A stretch of 64,000 bases of DNA from Streptomyces cinnabarinus (GTDB lineage Bacteria; Actinomycetota; Actinomycetes; Streptomycetales; Streptomycetaceae), in contig NZ_CP114413.1 in the NCBI RefSeq assembly GCF_027270315.1, forward strand, positions 372,001 to 436,000, given 5' to 3'. The notes beneath the pieces were generated by a model. It saw only the letters and a program-made list of their open reading frames with translations. It did no database searches and was not told the DNA's origin. Made by a program: the position numbers and the translations under genes. This document shows positions 18,323 to 29,586 of this stretch, piece by piece (the first letter of the stretch is position 1; the number at the start of each line of letters is the position of its first letter).

Positions 18323-20301
18323 ATGAAGGCAACCGCGGCCATCGGCCGTATCCCGGTACGGCATGTGCAGCCTGCCGTGGAGTGCGGCAGGCGCCCGGCG
18401 AAGGCGGTCGTGGGCGAGACGTTCCAGGTCTCGGCGACCGTGTTCCGGGAGGGGCACGACGCCGTGGCCGCCAATGTCGTGCTGCGGGACCCACTGGGCC
18501 GTCCGGGTCCCTGGACCCCGATGCGTGAACTCGCCCCCGGCACCGACCGCTGGGGCGCGGAGGTCACCCCCACCGCCACCGGGAACTGGACGTACCAGGT
18601 CGAGGCATGGAGCGACCCGCTGACCACCTGGCGGCGCACCGCCCGGATCAAGGTGCCGGCCGGAATCGACACCGGGGTGGTCCTGGAGGAGGGCGCCGAC
18701 CTCTTCGAGCGCGCGGCGGCCAGGGTGCCCGCCAAGCGGCGCCCTGTCCTCCTCCGTGCGGTCGAGGACCTCCGGGACGATTCCCAGCCGGTCGTGTCCC
18801 GGCTGGCGGCGGCCTTCCGGCCCGAGGTGGACAAGGTCCTCTCGCGGTATCCGCTACGGGAGTTGGTGACCGTCTCGGATCCGTTGCCGTTGCTGGTGGA
18901 GCGGGAGCGGGCGTTGTTCGGGTCGTGGTACGAGTTCTTCCCCCGTTCCGAGGGGACGGCGGAGGTGCCGCACGGGACGTTCCGGACGGCGGCGCGCCGG
19001 CTGCCGGAGATCGCGGCGATGGGTTTCGACGTCGTGTATCTCCCGCCGATCCATCCCATCGGCAGCACGTTCCGCAAGGGCCGCAACAACACCCTCGACC
19101 CCGCCCCCGAGGACGTCGGCGTGCCGTGGGCGATCGGCTCGCCGGAGGGCGGGCACGACGCCGTCCACCCGGCGCTGGGCACGCTGGAGGACTTCACCTG
19201 GTTCGTCCGGCAGGCCCGGCAGGAGGGTCTGGAGGTGGCGCTGGACTTCGCGTTGCAGTGCTCGCCGGACCATCCCTGGGTGCACAAGCACCCGGAGTGG
19301 TTCCATCACCGCCCGGACGGCACCATCGCCTATGCGGAGAACCCGCCGAAGAAGTACCAGGACATCTACCCCATCGCCTTCGACGCGGACCTGGACGGGC
19401 TGGTCGCGGAGACGCTGCGGGTGCTGCGGCACTGGATGGGCTGCGGGGTGCGGATCTTCCGGGTGGACAACCCGCACACCAAGCCGGTGCTGTTCTGGGA
19501 GCGGGTGATCGGGGAGATCAACCGCACCGACCCCGATGTGATCTTCCTGGCCGAGGCGTTCACCCGCCCGGCGATGATGCGCACCCTGGCCCAGGTCGGT
19601 TTCCAGCAGTCGTACACGTACTTCACCTGGCGCAACAGCAAGCGGGAGCTGACCGAGTACCTCACGGAACTCTCGGGTGAGGCGGCGGCCTACATGCGGC
19701 CGAACTTCTTCGCCAACACCCCCGACATCCTGCACGCCTTCCTCCAGCACGGCGGACCGGCCGCCTTCGCCCTGCGCGCCGTCCTCGCGGCCACCCTCTC
19801 GCCGACCTGGGGCATCTACAGCGGCTACGAACTGTGCGAGAACACCGCCCTGCGCGAGGGCAGCGAAGAGTACCTCGACTCGGAGAAGTACCAGTTGCGT
19901 CCACGTGACTGGGACACCCCGGACACCATCGCTCCACTCATCACCAAGCTCAACACCGCCCGCCGCCGCCACCCCGCGCTGCACCACCTGCGGAACCTGC
20001 GCTTCCACCACACCGACAACGACGCGGTGCTCGCGTACAGCAAGCGCACCGGCAAGGACACGGTCGTCGTGGTCGTCAACCTCGACCCCCACCACACCCA
20101 GGAGGCCACGGTCTCGTTGGACATGCCGCAACTCGGCCTGGACCGGGACGAATCCCTGTCCGTGCACGACGAACTGACGGGTGAGACCTATCTGTGGGGC
20201 AGGACCAACTATGTGCGCCTGGAGCCCGGCCGGGCACCCGCACATGTACTCCACGTCCAGGCTTCGCCCGCCTCGCCGCAGATCGGAGGGTCTACCGCGT
20301 C

Positions 20302-20305
<4 letters not shown>
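18323..20305 (+). CDS. glgE: Alpha-1,4-glucan:maltose-1-phosphate maltosyltransferase GlgE
   Basis: The 660-residue protein extends alpha-1,4-glucans using maltose-1-phosphate as donor. Domain order is an N-terminal Ig-like domain (about 1-115: RIPVRHVQPAVECGRRPAKAV), a helical insertion (about 120-200), then the GH13_3 barrel. Characteristic words are LFGSWYEFFPRSEG, FDVVYLPPIHPIG, GVRIFRVDNPHTKP (nucleophile Asp) and VIFLAEAFTRP (acid/base Glu), plus YSGYELCEN near the C-terminal domain. The ATG at 18323 follows GGAGGCGAG. The stop overlaps the treS start in an ATGA, so translation is coupled. It is the polymerising step of the cluster. Confidence 0.95.
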
Positions 20306-22020
<1,715 letters not shown>

Positions 22021-22077
22021 GCGTCTGCCCCTTGTGCGTGTGCCCTTGAGCGTGTGCCGACGAAAGGACGCGTCACC

Positions 22078-23445
22078 ATGACGAAGACCGCATCCCTCAG
22101 GCCGAGCCCTCCGGCCGTCGCCGACATCATGGTCTCGCTCGGCGGTCTGCTGCGTCAGTGGCTGCCGCGGCAGCGGTGGTTCGCGGGCAAGGACCGGCCG
22201 GTCACCGACCTGGCCCTGTTGTCCATGAACGAGCTGTTCCCGGGCTGTCTGCACCTGCTGATCCACGCGGGCCACGTCCCGGTGCCGGCGCCCGGCGGCA
22301 CCACCGCGCCCCCGGCCGGCGACTGCTACCAGCTGCTGCTCGGCGTGCGCCAGCACCCGTCCCCGCGGCTGGGCCGCAGCCTCATCGGGCGGGCCGAGGA
22401 GGGACCGCTCGCGGGGCTGACGGTGTACGACGCGCTGCAGGACCTCCGTTCCGCGCAGATGCTCCTGGACCGGCTGCGCCACCCCGGGACGGCGGGCCCG
22501 CTGCGCTTCGAGTCCTGCTCGTCCGTGCCGGTCCCCCCGGGTCTGACGCCACGGCTGATGGACGCCGAGCAGTCCAACTCCTCGCTGGTGTACGGCGACG
22601 CCTTCGTGCTGAAGGTGTTCCGGCGCATCCAGCCGGGCGTCAACCCGGACCTGGAGGTGCCGGGCGCACTGGCCCGGCAGGGCTGCCCACGGGTGCCCGA
22701 GCCCGTCGCCTGGTTCCGCACCACCAGCCCGTGGGAGGCGACGCTAGGAGTGCTCCAGCCCTTCCTGCGGGACGCGACCGACGGCTGGGCGCTGGCGCTC
22801 CAGGCGCTCGCCTCCGGTGCCGACTTCACGGCGGAGGCACACCAGTTGGGGCGGGCCACCGCCGAGGTCCATCTCGCGCTCGCCTCGGCGTTCCCCTGCG
22901 AGACCCGGCACGAGAACGCCCGTACGGCGGCCGGCATGACCGAGCGGCTGGATGCCGCGGCGCACTGCGTACCGGCGCTCCGGCCGTTCGTGCCCGGTCT
23001 GCGGACCGCCTTCGGGGCGCTCAGCACCTGCGACTCCGGTCCGCCCGCGCAGCGCATCCACGGCGATCTGCATCTGGGCCAGGTGCTGCGGGCCGGACGG
23101 GAGTGGTTCGTGATCGACTTCGAGGGCGAGCCGTCGCGTCCGCTGGCGGAGCGGCGCAGCCCGCACTCCCCCGTGCGGGACATCGCCGGGATGCTGCGCT
23201 CCTTCGACTACGCGGCCCGGCAGCGCCGCCCGTGGCGTCCGGAGTGGGCGCGCCGCTGCCGGGAGGCGTTCTGCGCGGGCTACGCGTCCGCCGCCGGTTG
23301 GGATCCGCGCAAGAAACACGGCCTGTTGCGCGCCTATGAGACCGACCGGGCCGTGTACGAAGTGCTGTACGAAGCCAGACACCGTCCGGACTGGCTTCCC
23401 GTACCGATGGCGGCGATCGAACGTCTCGCCGTACGAGGAGGCTGA
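22078..23445 (+). CDS. mak: Maltokinase (Pep2/Mak)
   Basis: The 455-residue protein phosphorylates maltose to maltose-1-phosphate with ATP. It has the N-terminal cap region (LGGLLRQWLPRQRWFAGKDRPV) and a eukaryotic-like kinase fold typical of aminoglycoside-phosphotransferase relatives. Visible are VLKVFRRIQPGVNPDLEV (ATP-binding Lys), RIHGDLHLGQVLRAG (catalytic loop) and FVIDFEGEPSRPLAERR (metal-binding Asp), followed by SPVRDIAGMLRSFDYA. ATG at 22078 has AAAGGA upstream. It is separated from treS by 57 bases and from glgB by 4 bases, so glgE-treS-mak-glgB is very likely one operon. Confidence 0.93.
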   Translation: MTKTASLRPSPPAVADIMVSLGGLLRQWLPRQRWFAGKDRPVTDLALLSMNELFPGCLHLLIHAGHVPVPAPGGTTAPPAGDCYQLLLGVRQHPSPRLGRSLIGRAEEGPLAGLTVYDALQDLRSAQMLLDRLRHPGTAGPLRFESCSSVPVPPGLTPRLMDAEQSNSSLVYGDAFVLKVFRRIQPGVNPDLEVPGALARQGCPRVPEPVAWFRTTSPWEATLGVLQPFLRDATDGWALALQALASGADFTAEAHQLGRATAEVHLALASAFPCETRHENARTAAGMTERLDAAAHCVPALRPFVPGLRTAFGALSTCDSGPPAQRIHGDLHLGQVLRAGREWFVIDFEGEPSRPLAERRSPHSPVRDIAGMLRSFDYAARQRRPWRPEWARRCREAFCAGYASAAGWDPRKKHGLLRAYETDRAVYEVLYEARHRPDWLPVPMAAIERLAVRGG

Positions 23446-23449
23446 CCCC

Positions 23450-25657
23450 ATGGCGCTGCGCGACACCTCGCTGCCCGAGTCCTCCGGCCCCGCACGCTGC
23501 GGGACGGCCCCGCCGCTGGATCCCACCGACCGGGGCCGGCTGCTGGCCGGTGCCCATCACGATCCGCACGCGCTGCTGGGGGCCCATGTGGTCCCGGGCG
23601 GAGTGGTGTTCCGGGCGCTGCGCCCGTTCGCGCGCGCGGTGAGCGTGGTCGTGGACGGTGAGCGCCGGGCCCTGACCTCCGAGGGCGAGGGGCTCTTCTC
23701 CGGCGTCCTGCCGCTGGCCCGGATCCCGTCGTACACGCTGCTGGTGTCGTACGAGGACGGGGAGCAGGAGGTCGAGGACCCGTACCGCTTCCTGCCCGCC
23801 CTCGGCGACCTGGATCTGCATCTGATCCGGGAGGGTCGGCACGAGCAGCTGTGGAAGGCGCTCGGCGCCGAGCCCATGACCCATCAGGGGGTGACCGGCA
23901 CCCGGTTCACCGTGTGGGCGCCGAACGCCCAAGGGGTGCGGGTCGCCGCTGACTTCACCTACTGGGACGGCACCGCCTTCCCGATGCGCTCCCTCGGTGC
24001 GGCGGGTGTGTGGGAGCTGTTCCTGCCCGGGGTCGCCGAGGGCACGCGGTACAAGTTCGAGATCCACTCCCGGCACGGGCACCGCTTCCTCAAGGCCGAC
24101 CCGATGGCACGGCACGCGGAGGTGCCGCCGGACACGGCGTCGATCGTGCACTCCTCGCGGTACGAGTGGGGCGACGCCGAGTGGATGGCGCACCGCGGGG
24201 ACGTGCCGGTGCATGTGGCGCCGTTCTCGGTGTACGAGGTGCATCTGCCGTCCTGGCGGCCCGGACTGACCTACCGCGAGCTGGCCGACGTACTCCCCGC
24301 CTACGTCAAGGATCTCGGCTTCACCCATGTGGAGTTGATGCCGGTCGCCCACCATCCGTTCTCGGGCTCCTGGGGCTACCAGGTCACCGGGTTCTACGCG
24401 CCCATGGCGCGCCTCGGCACCCCCGACGACTTCAAGTTCCTGGTCGACGCGCTCCATCGGGCCGGCATCGGCGTGATCATGGACTGGGTGCCCGCCCACT
24501 TCCCCAAGGACGACTGGGCGCTGGCCCGCTTCGACGGGGAGCCGCTCTACGAGCCCGGGGACGACCGGCGGGCCGAGCATCCGGACTGGGGGACGTACGA
24601 GTTCGACTTCGGGCGGGTCGAGGTGCGCAACTTCCTCGTCGCCAACGCGGTGTACTGGTGCGAGGAGTTCCACATCGACGGACTGCGGGTGGACGCGGTC
24701 GCCTCGATGCTCTACCTCGACTACTCCCGCGACTCCGGCCAGTGGACGCCCAATGTCTTCGGCGGCCGGGAGGACCTGGACGCCGTGGCGTTCCTGCGGG
24801 AGATGAACGCCACCGTGTACCGGCGGGCGCCGGGCGTGGTGACGATCGCCGAGGAGTCCACCGCCTGGGACGGAGTCACCCGGCCCACCGACAGCGGCGG
24901 GCTCGGCTTCGGCCTGAAGTGGAACATGGGCTGGATGCACGACTCCCTCGGCTACATCGAGCACGAGCCGGTGCACCGCAAGTACCACCACCACGAGATG
25001 ACCTTCTCGATGGTGTACGCCTACAGCGAGAACTACGTCCTGCCCATCTCCCACGACGAAGTCGTCCACGGCAAGCAGGCGCTGGTGTCCAAGATGCCCG
25101 GCGACTGGTGGCAGCAACGCGCCAATCACCGCGCCTATCTGGGCTTCATGTGGGCCCACCCCGGCAAACAACTGCTCTTCATGGGGCAGGAGTTCGCTCA
25201 AGGGGCCGAGTGGTCGGAGCCCGACGGCCCCGACTGGTGGCTGCTGGACCCGGCGTACGGCGCCGAGCCCGATCACCGGGGCGTGCGCGACCTGGTCCGT
25301 GATCTCAACACGGTCTACCGGGCGGCCCCGGCGCTGTGGCAGCGGGACACCGACCCGGGCGGCTTCCGCTGGGTCGCCGGGGACGCGGCGGAGGACAATG
25401 TCTTCGCCTTCCTCCGGTACGCCGCCGACGGCACTCCCCTGCTCGCGGTGTCGAACTTCTCCCCCGTCGTGCGGCACGACTACCGGCTCTGGGTGCCCGA
25501 GGACGGCCCGGTGTGGGAGGAGACGCTCAACACCGACGCGGCGAAGTACGGCGGCGGCGACGTCACCAACCCCGGCCCGCTGAAGCCGGAGGACGACGGG
25601 GTCCGGATCACACTGCCCCCACTGGCCACGGTGTGGCTGACGCCGTACCCCTGCTGA
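23450..25657 (+). CDS. glgB: 1,4-alpha-glucan branching enzyme GlgB
   Basis: The 735-residue enzyme introduces alpha-1,6 branches. It has two N-terminal beta domains (about 25-115 and about 120-235, the second a CBM48 with GTRFTVWAPNAQGVRVAADFTYWDG). The GH13 barrel carries VEVHLPSW-like YEVHLPSWRPG, THVELMPVAHHPFSGSWGYQVTGFYAP, HIDGLRVDAVASMLYLDYSR (nucleophile Asp), VTIAEESTAW (acid/base Glu) and LPISHDEVVHGK. Length and motif order are normal for actinobacterial GlgB. The ATG at 23450 lies four bases after the maltokinase stop. It completes the TreS-Mak-GlgE-GlgB route for trehalose-derived glucan. Confidence 0.95.
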   Translation: MALRDTSLPESSGPARCGTAPPLDPTDRGRLLAGAHHDPHALLGAHVVPGGVVFRALRPFARAVSVVVDGERRALTSEGEGLFSGVLPLARIPSYTLLVSYEDGEQEVEDPYRFLPALGDLDLHLIREGRHEQLWKALGAEPMTHQGVTGTRFTVWAPNAQGVRVAADFTYWDGTAFPMRSLGAAGVWELFLPGVAEGTRYKFEIHSRHGHRFLKADPMARHAEVPPDTASIVHSSRYEWGDAEWMAHRGDVPVHVAPFSVYEVHLPSWRPGLTYRELADVLPAYVKDLGFTHVELMPVAHHPFSGSWGYQVTGFYAPMARLGTPDDFKFLVDALHRAGIGVIMDWVPAHFPKDDWALARFDGEPLYEPGDDRRAEHPDWGTYEFDFGRVEVRNFLVANAVYWCEEFHIDGLRVDAVASMLYLDYSRDSGQWTPNVFGGREDLDAVAFLREMNATVYRRAPGVVTIAEESTAWDGVTRPTDSGGLGFGLKWNMGWMHDSLGYIEHEPVHRKYHHHEMTFSMVYAYSENYVLPISHDEVVHGKQALVSKMPGDWWQQRANHRAYLGFMWAHPGKQLLFMGQEFAQGAEWSEPDGPDWWLLDPAYGAEPDHRGVRDLVRDLNTVYRAAPALWQRDTDPGGFRWVAGDAAEDNVFAFLRYAADGTPLLAVSNFSPVVRHDYRLWVPEDGPVWEETLNTDAAKYGGGDVTNPGPLKPEDDGVRITLPPLATVWLTPYPC

Positions 25658-25763
25658 GGCCCGCAAGTCGGTGCGAGGTGTCCGAATGCCCTCAAATGGG
25701 CAGTCGGGGCGTACGGCGAAACCCTCGTCGTCCTCGCATCGGGCCACAGAAGGGGTGCCTCAG

Positions 25764-26855
25764 GTGCGTACCGTCGGAGTGGAGGAAGAGCTCCTCCTGG
25801 TCGACCCGGAGTCGGGCGAGGCGCGGCCCCTGTCGGCCGCGATCCTCGCCCGCGCCGCGCGGGACAACGCGGACGGCAAGGACCTGTTCGAGAAGGAACT
25901 GCACGAGCAGATGCTGGAGTACGCGACGGCTCCGCAGTCCGACATGGACGACCTGGGCAGGGAGATAGTCCGCTGCCGCAAGGAGGCGGCGCGGCACGCC
26001 GGGGAGCTCGGCTGCGCGGTGGCCGCGCTGGCCACCTCCCCGCTCCCGGTCAGCCCTAGCGTCGGACCGCACCAGCGCTATCAGTGGATGGCGGAGCAGT
26101 ACGGCATCGCCACCCGTGAGCAGCTCGTCCTCGGCTGCCATGTCCATGTGGCCGTGGACTCCGACGACGAGGGTGTCGCGGTCATCGACCGGATACGCCC
26201 GTGGCTCTCCGTGCTGTCGGCGCTGAGCTGCAACTCGCCGTTCTGGCAGGGCAAGGACACCGGATACGCCAGCTATCGCAGCCGGGTGTGGCAGCGCTGG
26301 CCGTCGGCCGGTCCGACCGAGGTGTTCGGGTCGCCCGAGCGGTATCGCGAGGTCGTCGCGGACATGATCGACACCGGGGTGATCCTCGACGAGGCGATGG
26401 TCTACTTCGACGCCCGGCTGTGCCGCAACTATCCGACGGTGGAGATCCGGGTCGCGGACGTCTGTCTGCACGCCGACACCCCCGTACTGCTCGCCACCCT
26501 GGCCCGCGGTCTGGTCGAGACCGCCGCACGGGAGTGGCGGGCCGGTGTCGAGCCGGCGGAGCACGGGGTGAGCGTGTTGCGGCTGGCCGCCTGGCAGGCC
26601 GCCCGCGCCGGTGTCACCGACACCCTGCTGCACCCCGAGACCATGCGGCGCAGGTCGGCCCCGGCCGTGCTGCGCGCGCTGCTCGACCATGTCGGGGAGG
26701 CGCTGGCGGACAGCGGCGACCTGGACGACGCCCGCAAGCGGGTCGCCCACCTGCTGGCCCGCGGCAACGGCGCCCGGACCCAGCGTGAACTGTTCCGGCA
26801 CACCGGCGGTCTGCGGGACGTCGTCACCGAGTGCGTGCGGCGGACGCTGGAGTGA
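25764..26855 (+). CDS. Carboxylate-amine ligase, YbdK/GCS2 family
   Basis: The protein of about 363 residues belongs to the glutamate-cysteine ligase type 2 family: RTVGVEEELLLVDPESGEARPL (metal-binding Glu residues), DLFEKELHEQMLEYATAP, LVLGCHVHVAVDSDDEG, FWQGKDTGYASYRSRVWQRWP and CRNYPTVEIRVADVCLHAD. YbdK of E. coli has weak gamma-glutamyl-cysteine ligase activity; the real substrate in actinobacteria is unknown. I prefer the GTG at 25764 because AAGGGG lies 9 bases upstream; an ATG at 25686 would add 26 low-complexity residues. It starts 106 bases after glgB and may be cotranscribed. Confidence 0.85.
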   Translation: MRTVGVEEELLLVDPESGEARPLSAAILARAARDNADGKDLFEKELHEQMLEYATAPQSDMDDLGREIVRCRKEAARHAGELGCAVAALATSPLPVSPSVGPHQRYQWMAEQYGIATREQLVLGCHVHVAVDSDDEGVAVIDRIRPWLSVLSALSCNSPFWQGKDTGYASYRSRVWQRWPSAGPTEVFGSPERYREVVADMIDTGVILDEAMVYFDARLCRNYPTVEIRVADVCLHADTPVLLATLARGLVETAAREWRAGVEPAEHGVSVLRLAAWQAARAGVTDTLLHPETMRRRSAPAVLRALLDHVGEALADSGDLDDARKRVAHLLARGNGARTQRELFRHTGGLRDVVTECVRRTLE

Positions 26856-27039
26856 GGCCGACGCCGCTCGCACCCCGGGCACGGCTCCTGTGCTGAGGTC
26901 CCCCGGACCCGGCGAGATCATCAGAGCGGTCGGCTTGTCGGATTCCGGCACGGTTCGCTCGTACCTCGGCTAGATTCGAGCACCGCCGATAACCCTGCTC
27001 GTCGGTGGCGTCACACCGCGTACATCACAGGAGCTGCGC

Positions 27040-28938
27040 ATGCGCGACTTCGCCCTGGCTCCCTCGGTCGCCGCGCCGCCCGCCGGTGGCCTCGCCGACA
27101 GCGTCTTCGAACGGGCCCTGATCGAACCGACCCTGCCGGTGCTCGCGCGCCGTCTGGAGGGCTCCGCGGAGTGGACGGAGATCACCGCGGTGGAGCTGCG
27201 GGACACGGTGGTGGAACTGGCCAAGGGCCTGGTCGCCTCCGGGATCTCGCCGGGCCACCGCGTGGCGATCATGGCGCGTACCCGGTACGAGTGGACGGTC
27301 CTCAGCTATGCCCTGTGGGCGGTGGGCGCCGAGGTCGTGCCGGTGTTCCCCACGTCCTCGCGCGAGCAGGTGGAGTGGATCCTGCGGGACTCCGGATGCG
27401 TGGGCGTGGTGGTGGAGGACGAGCAGTCGGTCATGACCGTCGGCTCGGTGTGCGCCTCGCTGCCGATGCTGCGGCATGTCTGGCAGTTGGACGCCGGGGC
27501 ACTGGCCGAGCTGGTGGAGCGGGGCTCGTTCGTGCCGCTGGCCACGGTCGACTCGCTGCGCCGGATCGTGCTGGCGGACTCCACGGCCGTGATCGCCTAC
27601 ACCTCGGGCTCCACGGGACGCCCGCTGGGCTGCGCGCTGAGCCACCGGAGCCTGGCGAGCCCGGTCGACACGCTCCTGGAGGGCTGGGGGCATCTGGTGG
27701 TGCCGCCGGGCGGACAGGCGTCGGTCCTCGCCTTCCTGCCGTTCTCCCATGTGTACGGGCTGATGGTGCAGGGTCTGTGCCTGCGCGGCGGCATGCTGAT
27801 GGGCCATGAGTCCGAGCCGAGCGGGGGCGCCCTGGCGGCGGCGCTGCAGTCGTTCCGGCCGACGTACTTCTGCGCGGTCCCGTCGGTCTTCGAGAAGATT
27901 TACAAGAACTTCCTGCGCACGGCCCGCGAGACGGGCCGCGGCACCCTGTTCGAGCGGGCGGCGGACACGGCACGCGACTTCGCCCTGGCCGTGGAACGGC
28001 ACCGGCTCGGGGAGGGGCCCGGGCCCGGGTTCGATCTGCGGCTCCAGCACGCCCTGTACGAGCGGACGGTGTACCGCGGGCTGCGGGGCGCGCTCGGCGG
28101 CCGGATCCGCCGGGCGACGTCCGGCGGCTCACCGCTGAACCGGGAGATCTCCCTCTTCTACGAGGGCATCGGCATCTACCTCAACGACGGGTACGGGCTC
28201 ACCGAGACCGCGGGCGGGGTCACCGCGCAGCCGCCGGGCCGGGAGCGCTCGGGGACGGTGGGCAAGGTGCTGCCCGGGATGGACGTCCGGATGGCGGACG
28301 ACGGCGAGATCCTGGTGCGCGGTCCGTCGGTGTTCCAGGGCTATGTCAACGACGAGGCGGCCACCCGGAACGCGCTGCGCGGCGGCTGGCTGGCCACCGG
28401 GGACCTCGGGGTGCTGGACCCCGACGGCTATCTGACGATCACCGGCCGGAAGAAGGACGTGATCATCACCAGCAACGGCAAGAGCGTGGCCCCCGCCGCG
28501 CTGGAACAGCGGCTGCGGATGCACCCGCTGATCCACCAGGCCGTGGTCGTCGGCGACAACCGCCCCTGTGTGGGGGCGCTGCTCACCCTGGACCCGGACT
28601 TCCTGGCGTACTGGCGCGGCACTCTGGAACCGCGCAGCCGCGACGCCCGGGACGCCCGCGAGGAGAACGCGCTGCGGGAGGAGATCACCCGCGCCGTGGC
28701 GGCCGCCAACAGCACCGTGTCGCGGTCGGAGTCGATCCGGGTGTTCCGGGTGCTGCCGGAGCCGTTCGACTCCGCCAACGGCCTGCTGACGCCGTCGATG
28801 AAGCTGCGCCGGGACGTGATCGTGCGCCACTACGCGCTGGAGATCGATGCGATGTACCAGGCCCGCGCGCAGACCCGGAGCCGGCCGATGCCGGACGAGT
28901 TCGCCGCGTGGGACGACGTCGACAACGTCTTCCGGTGA
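27040..28938 (+). CDS. AMP-dependent acyl-CoA synthetase / long-chain fatty acid ligase
   Basis: The 632-residue ANL enzyme resembles FadD15-like long-chain acyl-CoA synthetases. Motifs: IAYTSGSTGRPLGCALSH (P-loop), FLPFSHVYGLMVQ, RRATSGGSPLNREISLFYEGIGIYLNDGYGLTETAGG, WLATGDLGVLDPDGYLTITGRKKD and VIITSNGKSVAPAALE, which has the C-terminal Lys used in adenylation. In the P-loop the usual PKG is PLG, so the lysine that contacts the ATP phosphates is missing. ATG at 27040 with AGGAG upstream. The 184-base gap before it contains a TAGATT that could be a -10 box. It is followed by a GHKL gene on the same strand. Confidence 0.88.
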   Translation: MRDFALAPSVAAPPAGGLADSVFERALIEPTLPVLARRLEGSAEWTEITAVELRDTVVELAKGLVASGISPGHRVAIMARTRYEWTVLSYALWAVGAEVVPVFPTSSREQVEWILRDSGCVGVVVEDEQSVMTVGSVCASLPMLRHVWQLDAGALAELVERGSFVPLATVDSLRRIVLADSTAVIAYTSGSTGRPLGCALSHRSLASPVDTLLEGWGHLVVPPGGQASVLAFLPFSHVYGLMVQGLCLRGGMLMGHESEPSGGALAAALQSFRPTYFCAVPSVFEKIYKNFLRTARETGRGTLFERAADTARDFALAVERHRLGEGPGPGFDLRLQHALYERTVYRGLRGALGGRIRRATSGGSPLNREISLFYEGIGIYLNDGYGLTETAGGVTAQPPGRERSGTVGKVLPGMDVRMADDGEILVRGPSVFQGYVNDEAATRNALRGGWLATGDLGVLDPDGYLTITGRKKDVIITSNGKSVAPAALEQRLRMHPLIHQAVVVGDNRPCVGALLTLDPDFLAYWRGTLEPRSRDARDAREENALREEITRAVAAANSTVSRSESIRVFRVLPEPFDSANGLLTPSMKLRRDVIVRHYALEIDAMYQARAQTRSRPMPDEFAAWDDVDNVFR

Positions 28939-29011
28939 GCACGCGTGGATCGCGGCGAGCGGGGAAGCCGGACAGCCAAGGGGTCCGGGGGGAGAGACGG
29001 GCGACGACGCA

Positions 29012-29416
29012 TTGGGTGCACAGGAGATCGCGGACCGTCGCGTCCGCTTCCCCGGCGCGCTCGGGGACGTGACCGGAGCGCGGCTGGCCACCGAGGCGTA
29101 CCTGCGTGACCTCGCGCGGGTCCTGCCGCCCGCCGCGCCCGACCGCCGCGACGACATCCTGCTGGTGATCACGGAGCTCGTGGCGAACACCCTGGAGTAC
29201 GCGCCGGGTCCTTTCGAACTGCGGCTGAGCCGGACCTTCGACGGCGTCCACGTGGTCCTGCGCGACACCAGCCCCGAGCTGCCTGCGCCCCGTCGCTACG
29301 ACCCCGGGCGGGAGGGCCGCGGCATCGGCTGGTACCTGGTGCAGACCCTGAGCCACCAGGTCGGTGTCATCACCCATGAGCGAGGCAAGGACATCCATGT
29401 CTTCCTGCCCTGGTGA
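29012..29416 (+). CDS. GHKL ATP-binding (RsbW-like) protein
   Basis: The protein of about 134 residues is a stand-alone HATPase_c domain: RVRFPGALGDVTGARLATEAYLRDLARVLPP, then the N-box DDILLVITELVANTLEYAPGPFELRLSR. A VVLRDTSPELPAPRRYDPG strand and a G-box, REGRGIGWYLVQTLSHQVGV, follow. This is the typical Streptomyces form of an RsbW/SpoIIAB-like regulator, possibly an anti-sigma factor. The start is unclear. The TTG at 29012 gives the family N-terminus, while an alternative would run back into the ligase gene. It lies 73 bases downstream of the AMP ligase. Confidence 0.75.
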   Translation: MGAQEIADRRVRFPGALGDVTGARLATEAYLRDLARVLPPAAPDRRDDILLVITELVANTLEYAPGPFELRLSRTFDGVHVVLRDTSPELPAPRRYDPGREGRGIGWYLVQTLSHQVGVITHERGKDIHVFLPW

Positions 29417-29586
29417 GTCGCCCGTCGATATCGGGGAACCCCGTGTGCACGCAGATCCTTTGGGGCAGGGTGGCCGGAACAGGCGGTATGGCTCGAACAA
29501 GTCGTTCATCTGCCTGCCGCCCCCGACTGGCGCCGTGGCCGGGAGCGCGGTGGGATCGATGGCGAGCCGCAGAAGGGATGAACACC

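Noticed and set aside
23021..25747. 908-residue minus-strand frame opposite glgB
   Set aside because: It mirrors glgB codon positions and shows no domain; glgB is certain.
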